From Phycisphaerae bacterium (GTDB lineage Bacteria; Planctomycetota; Phycisphaerae; JAJVII01), in NCBI GenBank assembly GCA_028706835.1, contig JAQTVL010000255.1:1-6686 (forward strand): DNA of 6,686 bases, written 5' to 3'. Position 1 is the stretch's first letter; each line of letters starts with the position of its first letter. Made by a program: the position numbers and the translations under genes. Below the pieces are notes generated by a model, which was given only the letters and a program-made list of their open reading frames with translations, was not told where the DNA came from and did not search any database. Shown one piece after another: positions 1 to 5,389 of the stretch.

Positions 1-192
1 AGCGAGGAAAAGCCGATCGAGCGGTTCAGCTCGGCCACGCTGGAGCGGATCGACTTGCAGCGTGCGTCGGCCAAGCTGATCGTCAAGACATCGGCGAACA
101 AGACCGCGACGATCCCGTGCGTGAAGGAGCCGCTGGCGTCCAACGCCGCTGGCCAGGCGGAGGCGTGGTTCGTGTCGCTCTACTCGCCCTGA
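1..192 (+). CDS. C-terminal end of an unrecognised protein (5' end outside window)
   Basis: Frame 1 is open from the window edge for 63 codons and ends in TGA at 190-192. The translated tail begins SEEKPIERFSS and ends EAWFVSLYSP. It alternates charged and hydrophobic residues as a folded domain would, with one Cys in the segment ATIPCVKEP. I do not recognise the family and see no membrane segment or catalytic motif. Codon choice favours G or C at third positions, and the frame stops exactly where the sequence turns AT-rich, which supports real coding. The next gene is convergent, on the minus strand. The stop codon lies in the loop of a small hairpin (184-199). Confidence 0.7.
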   Translation, partial: SEEKPIERFSSATLERIDLQRASAKLIVKTSANKTATIPCVKEPLASNAAGQAEAWFVSLYSP

Positions 193-199
193 GGGGCGA
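184..199 (+). terminator. Small GC hairpin spanning the stop codon
   Basis: TCGCCC (184-189) can pair with GGGCGA (194-199) around a 4-base loop that contains part of the TGA stop. The stem is only 6 bp and no T-run follows, so intrinsic termination is doubtful. It may be part of the dispersed motif that recurs at 536-569. Confidence 0.25.
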
Positions 200-226
200 C
201 AGTCAGATTTCACGGTCAGATTTCAC
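186..226 (+). repeat. Dispersed motif copy plus 12-bp tandem duplication
   Basis: The stretch GCCCTGAGGG followed by GACAGTCAGA starts at 186. It recurs at 536-569, where the two halves are separated by about 14 extra bases. Next to it, GTCAGATTTCAC occurs twice in tandem (202-213 and 215-226) with one base between. The first copy overlaps the stop codon of the preceding gene, as expected for a short repeat family seeded at gene ends. Confidence 0.5.
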
Positions 227-250
227 CCCCCCACCCCACCTTTGAAATCT
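218..250 (+). repeat. Inverted repeat with a C-rich loop
   Basis: AGATTTCA (218-225) and TGAAATCT (243-250) are perfect reverse complements. They enclose a 17-base loop made almost only of C (C7 at 226-232, C4 at 234-237). The left arm lies inside the second copy of the 12-bp tandem duplication. It could act as a 3'-end hairpin for the upstream gene, but no T-run follows, so function is inferred only from position. Confidence 0.35.
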
Positions 251-395
251 TCCACGAGTTGATTGATTTCCTCCAGAATTATTCATCCCACAACAACTTC
301 GTAAGTAACTGCCACACAATTACTTGTGATTTATCAAGGGAATCTCACCCCTCGCCGGCCCCTCGAATTCTGCTCATTTGGACCGCGATTCGATC

Positions 396-437
396 ACCAC
401 GTGGAAGAACTCTTCCACCACGTGAAGGAATTCTTCC
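396..437. repeat. 21-bp imperfect tandem repeat with internal dyads
   Basis: Two adjacent 21-base units (396-416 and 417-437) share the pattern ACCACGTG followed by a GAA-rich then TTCTTCC segment. They differ at a few positions in the middle. Each unit contains the palindrome CACGTG. The first also contains GGAAGA-AC-TCTTCC, an inverted repeat with a 2-base centre. Paired palindromic units resemble operator sites, but no promoter or nearby start is seen, so a chance or decaying duplication is equally possible. Confidence 0.5.
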
Positions 438-535
438 ATTTTAGATCTCACCGCGAGCATGATATGGCTGCTATTATCGGACGTGTATCATTCCCGGCAT
501 GGGCCATTTTCCTTCCCAAGGGCCACCCGCCACCT

Positions 536-569
536 GCCCTGAGGGACGCCGAAGGCGAAGACAGTCAGA
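536..569. repeat. Second copy of the dispersed motif
   Basis: GCCCTGAGGG (536-545) is followed by a small dyad, CGCC-GAA-GGCG, and then GACAGTCAGA. The outer halves match the sequence at 186-207, where the middle is missing. The motif sits about 50 bases beyond the end of the VWA gene, again at a gene 3' end. Confidence 0.45.
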
Positions 570-598
570 AGTGGGGCCTAATGAGTATGGTTTCCCCC

Positions 599-615
599 CC
601 GGAACATGTTTCCGG
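599..615 (-). terminator. Hairpin directly after the VWA stop codon
   Basis: Reading leftward, CCGGAA pairs with TTCCGG around a 5-base loop, starting at the base next to the TGA stop (618-616). A run of seven G follows rather than T. The position fits a 3'-end stabilising or terminating hairpin, but it lacks the canonical U-tract of an intrinsic terminator. Confidence 0.4.
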
Positions 616-2685
616 TCAATAGTCCTTACCCAGTTCGTCGTCACTGATCCACTTGTACACGCCACCATTTTCCTCAGCGATCTTCTTCATGAGTCTTTCG
701 GCCACACGGGCGTCGTTCCCGAACGCGATCGTGTTGATGTGCATCTTCTTGCCTGCATTCAATTTCCGCAGCGTATTCAGGGTCTCAGGCGGGAACAGCC
801 CATCGGTAAGGAAGTAGATAGTTGCGGGGGACCCATCAGCCAACTTAAATGCTCTTTCCAACGCCTGACGCGGGTCGGTTGCGCCGCTGTCGGAAGCCGG
901 GTTGATGCCCTTCACCCATTCCTTAAATGCCGCCTTATTGTCGGCGGTGGCATCGTGAAGTTTGCTTTGACCGCCGATTTCAAGTTCCATCGGTCGGCCA
1001 TCAGCGAACATAATCACCTGGAACTGCTGTTTGGCGGCCAACTCGCCCACTGAACGGACCAGTTCCGCCTTGACGAAATCGAACGTCCGCAGCATTGAGC
1101 CAGACTTGTCGACGACATAAATCACCGTGGGCGTCATGCGAATTGTTGACAAGACACCGAAAAAGGCAACCTTCTTTTCGTCGGGGGCAGCATCCTCTCG
1201 ACCGATCTCACCAAGTTCATTCAGTCGCAACTTGGCTACCATGACCTGTTGCGGGTCCCCCGCCGGAGCCTTGACCACGCCGGAATAATGAAATCTCGCC
1301 CGCTCCAGTAGACGGGCGCGGGTTTCCGCGTCGAGTGACAAGCCCTTCTGTTCATTCTTGGATAGTCCATACAGAGCTTCAGCGAACATGAAGGTAGCTC
1401 GCGCCTGATCGGACTCGCCGAGGGCCTTCCTCAGCGGCTGGAGGGCGGCAAAGTGAACACCATCGAGGTATTGGAGGCCCCCCTCGGGGTTTCCGCCATA
1501 GCAAATCCACAACAGAGCCAGTTGCACGGCGGCAACCGTGTCTGCCTTCGCGGCCCCCGCCTCAAGAGCAGCCGCTCGCTGCTGCGCAACACCCAGGGCC
1601 TTCGCAGCAAGAACGCACTTCTCAAATTCGGCCTTCTTTGATGCCGGGCAGAGCGGTTCGATCTTGCCGCAAACTTTCAGTGCCTGGTCGCCGTGCCCCA
1701 ATTTGAGGAGGAGTCGCGCCAACTGCAATCCGGATTCCGCCAGTTCGTCCGCAGGCGTGCCGCGAACGGCACCTGGGCTTCCCGCAAGAGCTTGGCACAC
1801 GTACAGGTCCCAATCCATCACGGCCTGAAGATGACGTGGGTTGTCAGCGTCTATCCCCTGAACGAACTTCGACCGTAGCGAGGAGATTCTGGGCGTTTCG
1901 TCGGGCGGCGGGCTGCCCTTCAGAGTCAGATCCCGCATCGCCAGAAGAATCTGCCTTGCAAGGCCAGGTTCTTCCTTCGCTAGCGGATACGCCCTTACGA
2001 GCTCGACGATCAGTGAGCCAGCAGCGTTATCCTTGATTGCCTTGGTTACCCGGCCTCCATAGACCGCCTCGAACGTCTCAGTGTCTTTGGCGGAAATCAG
2101 CAACGGGTAACCATCGTTGGATTTGCTGGGTTCGAACGGAATCGGCGAAGTTCCGAACCATGTGGTCAGTGATTTTAGCACCTGAACATCTTCCTGATCG
2201 AAGGCTCGAATGACGGGCTGACTTGTGGGCGGTTGCACCGCTTTCGTAGGGTTTACTCCCAACGGCACACGATTGGGCGGACTGCTCTCCGGAGATGCCA
2301 CAGCAACCGCGGGAGGTCTTGTCGTTGCTGGAGGGCGCGCGATGGATGGCGGCGACGTGGCTTCAATTCCGGCGACTGTTCCGTTCGTGTTGCGAATTAT
2401 CTTCACCCTCATGCCAGGGCGAAGGTCGGACACGGTGCATGCGGCGCCATCGAAAGACACATTAATGACGTTGGCGACAACGACTTCCTGTCCGGTCGAA
2501 GTTACTTTGACCGTTAACGTGCCATCATTGTCAATGCCTACAACAGTGCCTGAAATGGCAGGTTGAGGAGCCGGAAGCGTTGGCGCGCGAACGGGCCCCC
2601 CTCCCGAAAAAATCGAGCCAGCGAACGCAGATCGTGCAAACGGCAGAATGGCCAAAATGACTGCCGCGGCTAGCTTTGCTGCCAT
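616..2685 (-). CDS. Exported VWA-domain protein with N-terminal beta domain and helical repeats
   Basis: The product is 689 aa. Residues 1-22 form a signal peptide (MAAKLAAAVILAILPFARSA, then FAG), so it is probably periplasmic or exposed. Residues 44-109 form a small beta-rich domain (ISGTVVGIDNDGTLTV to GIEA) resembling DUF5666 or OB-like modules. Residues 111-160 are a Pro/Thr/Ser-rich linker. Residues about 165-500 are mostly helical, TPR-like. The VWA domain covers about 520-689. Its MIDAS is complete: DKSGSM gives D526, S528 and S530, T603 lies in GATDP and D628 in LTDG. Metal-dependent protein binding is therefore likely, but the ligand is unknown. The frame is open further upstream to 2865, but ATG 2685 is chosen because it directly follows a strong Shine-Dalgarno (2691-2696) and the signal peptide, and because a promoter lies inside the longer frame. 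Base composition is less GC-rich than in the genes to the right. The gene appears monocistronic. Confidence 0.93.
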   Translation of the reverse strand: MAAKLAAAVILAILPFARSAFAGSIFSGGGPVRAPTLPAPQPAISGTVVGIDNDGTLTVKVTSTGQEVVVANVINVSFDGAACTVSDLRPGMRVKIIRNTNGTVAGIEATSPPSIARPPATTRPPAVAVASPESSPPNRVPLGVNPTKAVQPPTSQPVIRAFDQEDVQVLKSLTTWFGTSPIPFEPSKSNDGYPLLISAKDTETFEAVYGGRVTKAIKDNAAGSLIVELVRAYPLAKEEPGLARQILLAMRDLTLKGSPPPDETPRISSLRSKFVQGIDADNPRHLQAVMDWDLYVCQALAGSPGAVRGTPADELAESGLQLARLLLKLGHGDQALKVCGKIEPLCPASKKAEFEKCVLAAKALGVAQQRAAALEAGAAKADTVAAVQLALLWICYGGNPEGGLQYLDGVHFAALQPLRKALGESDQARATFMFAEALYGLSKNEQKGLSLDAETRARLLERARFHYSGVVKAPAGDPQQVMVAKLRLNELGEIGREDAAPDEKKVAFFGVLSTIRMTPTVIYVVDKSGSMLRTFDFVKAELVRSVGELAAKQQFQVIMFADGRPMELEIGGQSKLHDATADNKAAFKEWVKGINPASDSGATDPRQALERAFKLADGSPATIYFLTDGLFPPETLNTLRKLNAGKKMHINTIAFGNDARVAERLMKKIAEENGGVYKWISDDELGKDY

Positions 2686-2690
2686 GATGC

Positions 2691-2696
2691 ACCTCC
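2691..2696 (-). promoter_or_regulatory. Strong Shine-Dalgarno of the VWA gene
   Basis: On the minus strand GGAGGT, preceded by GG, lies 5 bases before ATG 2685. It decides the start over the longer in-frame alternative at 2865, which has no such site. Confidence 0.85.
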
Positions 2697-2782
2697 CCAA
2701 TAAGGGACTGTGATACAGGTCGAGATAATCAGGTTTCTCATTCGATGTCCACCCACGACCAGAGAGAGGTCGCCCATGTGTG

Positions 2783-2810
2783 ATTATAACGCGTGCCGCG
2801 TGTTCAACAA
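2783..2810 (-). promoter_or_regulatory. Sigma70-like promoter of the VWA gene
   Basis: On the minus strand a perfect -10 box, TATAAT (2788-2783), follows TTGTTG (2810-2805) at a 16-base spacing. A 17-base spacing results if the -35 box is read as CTTGTT. Transcription would start near 2776, giving a leader of roughly 90 nt before ATG 2685. The leader holds a small dyad, GACC-N7-GGTC. The promoter lies in an otherwise GC-rich stretch, which makes a chance TATAAT less likely. Confidence 0.7.
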
Positions 2811-2873
2811 GGATTTCCGAGAAGCCGAGCGCGGGAAAGCGGGGCCTTCGTCCCACGCACTCCAAAGCCGGGT

Positions 2874-2894
2874 ACGCCCGCCGGTCGCGGGCGT
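2874..2894 (-). terminator. GC-rich hairpin ending the leftward gene string
   Basis: ACGCCCGC (2874-2881) and GCGGGCGT (2887-2894) form a perfect 8-bp stem with a 5-base loop. On the minus strand it begins 11 bases after the TGA at 2906-2908 and lies before the VWA promoter. No T-run follows, so it is a plausible but not canonical intrinsic terminator. Confidence 0.5.
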
Positions 2895-2905
2895 CCGCTT
2901 CATTC

Positions 2906-3031
2906 TCACCGCAGCGCCACGCGGGCGCGGCTCTTGAACTTCGCTATCCGCACCGTCTCAGTGGCGGGGTTGTAGACGTCGCGCTCGACGATCACTGGCT
3001 TGAGTGGCGGCGGGTGCAGCAGGCGAATCCC
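2906..3031 (-). pseudogene. Tail of an unidentified leftward gene (remnant)
   Basis: On the minus strand the frame in phase with the cupin gene stays open past its TAG stop for 71 codons, to TGA at 2908-2906. The first half is an Arg-rich translation that does not look like protein. The last 40 or so residues do: GIRLLHPPPLKPVIVERDVY, then NPATETVRIAKFKSRARVAL and a final R. No ATG or Shine-Dalgarno precedes this part. The other two frames are also open in the 5' half, so a frameshifted or truncated gene is possible. The hairpin just after its stop supports a true gene end. Family not recognised. Confidence 0.35.
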
Positions 3032-3121
3032 CGCCGCGCCCGGCTGGCAGTCGCCGCGTCTCTTCCCCCTGCTCCGTCGCCGACGATAGCACCCACACGC
3101 CCACAGCCGGCGTCGCGCGTT

Positions 3122-3496
3122 CTACCGTGCGTAGGCCTTCATGTCGCCCGAGAAGTCGATGATCGTCACTTCGTCCGGGCCGAGCACCCAGGCATCGTGG
3201 CCGGGCGGGATGACCGCCGCATCGCCGCCGCTCAGTTCCATCTTCGTCCCGTCGTCCATCGCGATCATCAGCCGGCCGGTCACGATGTACTGGACGTGGC
3301 GCGCCTGGCACGAATCGGTCTTGCCCATCGGCTTGACGTCGCGCGACCACCGCCAGCCCGGCTCGAGCGTGATCCGGGACACCACGACCCCTCCCAGCCG
3401 CACCTGCTGAAGTTCCCCGCTGCCCAGCGAGCGCGACTCGTCCGGTGAGTTGAGGCTGCGTCGGAGAATCTGTTCCGTTTCGACCTGTGTAGCCAT
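3122..3496 (-). CDS. Small single-domain cupin protein
   Basis: The product is 124 aa, a normal length for a one-domain cupin, and probably cytosolic. The core is visible: SRITLEPGWRWSRDVKP (40-56), DSCQARHVQYIVTG (61-74), MDDGTKMELSGGD (80-92) and IPPGHDAWVLG (96-106). H67 and H100 are the likely metal or substrate contacts. The first motif has one His rather than the HxH of canonical metal cupins, so enzymatic activity is uncertain. Similar small cupins with the EPGWRWS and PPGHDAWV signatures are widespread, but their substrate is generally not defined. ATG 3496 is chosen because GGAGGT (3508-3503) precedes it by 6 bases and the domain starts soon after. The in-frame extension to 3799 only reads across the MiaA fragment in another frame. 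It lies 29 bases after the MiaA fragment and is probably co-transcribed with it. Confidence 0.9.
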   Translation of the reverse strand: MATQVETEQILRRSLNSPDESRSLGSGELQQVRLGGVVVSRITLEPGWRWSRDVKPMGKTDSCQARHVQYIVTGRLMIAMDDGTKMELSGGDAAVIPPGHDAWVLGPDEVTIIDFSGDMKAYAR

Positions 3497-3502
3497 GGCC
3501 TG

Positions 3503-3508
3503 ACCTCC
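3503..3508 (-). promoter_or_regulatory. Shine-Dalgarno of the cupin gene
   Basis: GGAGGT on the minus strand, within a purine-rich run, lies 6 bases before ATG 3496. It selects the 124-aa cupin over the longer 225-aa frame. Confidence 0.8.
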
Positions 3509-3525
3509 CTCCCCCTGGTACGGAA

Positions 3526-3834
3526 TTATAGGAGGCCCGCGTGAATCCTCTCCGCCACCTCGCGCGGCGACGCCGTCGCTGTCAGGTCGATCCAGCGGAC
3601 GCCGGGGAACCGCCGGAACCACGTCCGCTGGTGCTTGGCGAACTGCCGCGTCGCCACCTTGATCTGCTCGACCGCCTTGGTCAGGCTCAGGCGGCCTTCG
3701 ATGAAGTCGATGATCTGCGCGTAGCCCAGCGACTGGCGGGCCTGGAGCGACAGGCCGGCCGGCTCCGTCAGCAGCGCCGCATTCAGGTGATGCTCCCACA
3801 GCCGCATGGACATCAACGGAGGTTGTGAGTTCAT
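3526..3834 (-). pseudogene. miaA: C-terminal fragment of tRNA dimethylallyltransferase MiaA
   Basis: From ATG 3834 the frame encodes 102 aa and ends at TAA 3528-3526. From about residue 20 it reads like the MiaA C-terminus: ARQSLGYAQIIDFIEGRLSL (32-51), then QIKVATRQFAKHQRTWFRR (57-75) and FPGVRWIDL (76-84). Full MiaA is about 300 aa and modifies A37 of tRNAs that read UNN codons, using dimethylallyl diphosphate. Its N-terminal P-loop, the DSxQ region and the central insertion are all absent here, because the UroD-like gene occupies the DNA where they should lie. The fragment cannot be a working MiaA. Its start is uncertain: the ATG is 7 bases after the UroD-like stop, with only a weak purine stretch before it, and an open frame extends to 3891 inside that gene. 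The natural MiaA end is intact, so the break is on the 5' side. A functional miaA would be expected elsewhere in the genome. Confidence 0.82.
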
Positions 3835-3841
3835 CTGGGGT

Positions 3842-5005
3842 CTACTTCTTCTTATCTCGCCGATGGTTCGCCCACGTGGCGCTCTGCTCAAGCAGCCGCT
3901 CGCCCTCGTCGCGGTTCGAGCAGCCGGTGTCCAGCATCAGCAGGCCCGGATCGAGCTGCCGCACCAGCGGCTCGACGTTTTGCCAGGGCAGCGAGATATG
4001 CACGATCCTGCCGGCAGCCTGGATTTGCCGGTACAGGTCCAGGTGTCCTGGACCGTTGGGCGGCTCGCCCGGCGCGGGCGTGTACTGGACGACGCGGAGG
4101 TACGGCAGCGACAGTAGCCGCGGCAGGTGCTGGCGGGCGTTGCCGCCGTCGAGGTGGTACCACAGCGCGCCATGCTCCTGACCATACACGTCCAACTCCG
4201 GAACCACGAACCGCTCGAACATCGCGGGTGAGAGCATGCACGAGACGTCGGATTGCGTCGTTGTGAACGGCTCGGGCGCCCAGAACGCCATCCAGCCGGC
4301 GTTGCCATACCAGAAATCGTGGCGCGCCCGCATCAGGGACTGGAACTCCCGGCGAACGCGAAGCTGATCCTGCGCCCCCGCCAGGATCGCGTCGGCCAGC
4401 CAGTCCGGATGGTCCATCATCGCCAGCATGAACGCCTCGGTGCCCATCTGCATGGAGAGCAGATCGTTGGCCGGCAGCCCCCCGGGTTGGCCCACCAGGA
4501 ACTCGTTGCGCCCAGCCGCCTCGCACAACGCCAGCAGCAGCGCGCGGTACTTCTCGACCCAGACGCTCCCGGGGTCGTGCCGGAACGGCGCGGGCCGGCT
4601 GAAGTCGACCGGCCGAGTCTCGAACCAGATCGTGGCCGGGTCGAACTTCGGCGTGCCGCCGAGGCAGAGCACCCAGTTGGCCATGAGCAGCGACGAAGGT
4701 ACCGCCTCGCCGCCAAACCATGTACTCGCCAACTTTCGTTGCACCACGGCGACGCGGTGGGCGGGGTCCAGCCAGCGGGCCTCATCCTCCGCCGGGGCCG
4801 GCACGGGCGGGGGCGAGGTTGCGGCCCGCGGCGCCTCGACCGATATGCAGGGGCGGTCCAGCATCTCGCCATGCCAGAGGGCGGCCAGGCGCCGCTGAGC
4901 GGCCGGCCAGTCCTCCTTCCACTTCATGGGGTTTGTCGGGCCGATCTCGCGGCCGGCATCTACCGGCAATCGGTTTGCCCTGTCGGCGTGCGTTGGGTCA
5001 ATCAT
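3842..5005 (-). CDS. Uroporphyrinogen-decarboxylase-like protein (URO-D superfamily, methyltransferase-type)
   Basis: The product is 387 aa from ATG 5005, or 361 aa from the in-frame ATG 4927. It belongs to the URO-D/MtaA/CmuA fold. The N-terminal signature is MKWKEDWPAAQRRLAALWHG with LDRPCISV (from residue 27). A central part reads FTTTQSDVSCMLSPAMFERF (247-266) and a C-terminal part WYHLDGG (282-288) and MLDTGCSN (357-364). Classical URO-D makes coproporphyrinogen III, while MtaA-type relatives move methyl groups with a zinc-bound HxC...C set. Here H284 and C362 are kept but the HxC position is HLD (D286), so neither activity can be assigned. Relatives of this type are numerous in planctomycetes and mostly uncharacterised. 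No signal peptide is seen, so it is probably cytosolic. Homology starts at residue 27, which favours 4927, but that ATG lacks a Shine-Dalgarno. ATG 5005 follows the upstream stop by 3 bases, which suggests translational coupling. Confidence 0.85.
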   Translation of the reverse strand: MIDPTHADRANRLPVDAGREIGPTNPMKWKEDWPAAQRRLAALWHGEMLDRPCISVEAPRAATSPPPVPAPAEDEARWLDPAHRVAVVQRKLASTWFGGEAVPSSLLMANWVLCLGGTPKFDPATIWFETRPVDFSRPAPFRHDPGSVWVEKYRALLLALCEAAGRNEFLVGQPGGLPANDLLSMQMGTEAFMLAMMDHPDWLADAILAGAQDQLRVRREFQSLMRARHDFWYGNAGWMAFWAPEPFTTTQSDVSCMLSPAMFERFVVPELDVYGQEHGALWYHLDGGNARQHLPRLLSLPYLRVVQYTPAPGEPPNGPGHLDLYRQIQAAGRIVHISLPWQNVEPLVRQLDPGLLMLDTGCSNRDEGERLLEQSATWANHRRDKKK

Positions 5006-5008
5006 GCG

Positions 5009-5176
5009 TTATCTTTCTGTCTGGGCATCGCGAACACGGTGTAGGGGCCTGTTGTCCGGCGGCGCCTCATCGCTGTGCGGCTTCGCCAGGCCGAACACCA
5101 GGTAGCATACCGGCTTCTCGCGGATCGCCGCCAGGAGTTTATCCGGCAGCATTTCCTCCCAACGGACCTTACGCAT
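5009..5176 (-). pseudogene. Creatininase-family-like N-terminal fragment (55 aa)
   Basis: On the minus strand ATG 5176 opens a 55-codon frame ending in TAA 5011-5009. The first 34 residues, MRKVRWEEMLPDKLLAAIRE then KPVCYLVFGLAKPH, resemble the start of creatininase-family amidohydrolases: a strand-helix-strand ending in the metal-binding E-x-HG region. Here that region reads AKPHS (31-35), so the Glu ligand is Lys and the following Gly is Ser. Similarity then stops and a 20-residue unrelated tail follows (SDEAPPDNRPL to AQTER). Family members are about 250 aa, so most of the enzyme, including most metal ligands, is missing. The inverted-repeat element begins 5 bases upstream of the ATG, and no Shine-Dalgarno precedes it. 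Its stop lies 3 bases before the UroD-like ATG. Identification is by motif memory only, and a genuine small leader-like protein is the alternative. Confidence 0.55.
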
Positions 5177-5181
5177 ACTGG

Positions 5182-5314
5182 GGCATGGTTCAGATCAGGG
5201 TAACAGCGGGACGCGCCCTGTTTGTAGTGACGCCGTAAGGCGTTTCCTGAAATGCCCTTACGGGCACACTACGAACAAGACCGCCGCTTCCAAAGTCCTG
5301 ATTTGAACCATGCC
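5182..5314. repeat. Nested inverted-repeat element (REP/MITE-like), about 133 bp
   Basis: The outer arms GGCATGGTTCAGATCAGG (5182-5199) and its near reverse complement (5297-5314) match at 17 of 18 positions. The inner arms TGTTTGTAGTG (5219-5229) and CACTACGAACA (5267-5277) match at 10 of 11. Further in are two perfect small stem-loops, ACGCC-GTAA-GGCGT (5230-5243) and TGCCC-TTAC-GGGCA (5253-5266), each close to the reverse complement of the other. All three arm pairs share the same centre, near 5248, while the spacer between outer and inner arms is poorly conserved. The element could fold as one long hairpin or as a two-hairpin cruciform. No protein is encoded and no clear target-site duplication flanks it. 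It sits between divergent units, 5 bases from the creatininase-like ATG. Confidence 0.75.
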
Positions 5315-5374
5315 GAAATCCGTGGTCGGTCTGCATTTCTTCGTCCCGGTCGAACTGTAACCCAGGTGTCTGTG

Positions 5375-5389
5375 GATTTGAACCACGCC
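5375..5389. repeat. Solo copy of the element's right-end motif
   Basis: GATTTGAACCACGCC matches GATTTGAACCATGCC (5300-5314) at 14 of 15 positions, in the same orientation. Both are followed by a GAAAT-containing stretch. It may be the end of a second, degenerate copy of the inverted-repeat element. Confidence 0.5.

Larger units (their letters stand above)
193..615. other. Convergent intergenic region, AT-richer, repeat-containing
   Basis: This 423-base gap separates the rightward gene ending at 192 from the leftward VWA gene ending at 616. No credible gene is seen on either strand. Small open frames here lack a Shine-Dalgarno sequence and have low-complexity translations. It holds a 12-bp tandem duplication, a C-rich tract (226-240), an 8-bp inverted repeat (218-225 with 243-250), a 21-bp tandem repeat (396-437), a dispersed motif (536-569) and a hairpin against the VWA stop (599-615). 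The stretch from about 240 to 480 is clearly more AT-rich than the coding DNA around it. Confidence 0.6.

Noticed and set aside
226..240. G-quadruplex on the minus strand
   Set aside because: The complement of the C7/C4/C2 tract has only partly suitable G runs and would support at best a weak structure; there is no positional reason to assign a role.
499..1053. 184-aa plus-strand open frame
   Set aside because: Most of it is antisense to the VWA domain, whose MIDAS motifs fix the coding strand as minus.
2686..2865. N-terminal extension of the VWA protein to 749 aa
   Set aside because: The extension reads across the promoter and leader, has no Shine-Dalgarno, and would bury the signal peptide 60 residues inside the protein.
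2780..3448. 222-aa plus-strand open frame
   Set aside because: It runs antisense through the clear cupin gene and its tail, is rich in Arg, Pro and Ala, and shows no domain or ribosome-binding site.
4253..5044. 263-aa plus-strand frame and a 277-aa alternate minus frame over the UroD-like gene
   Set aside because: Only the 3842-5005 minus frame carries URO-D family motifs. The others are compositional shadows.
5182..5389. CRISPR array
   Set aside because: The repeated units are inverted or occur only twice with unequal spacing, and no cas gene is present.
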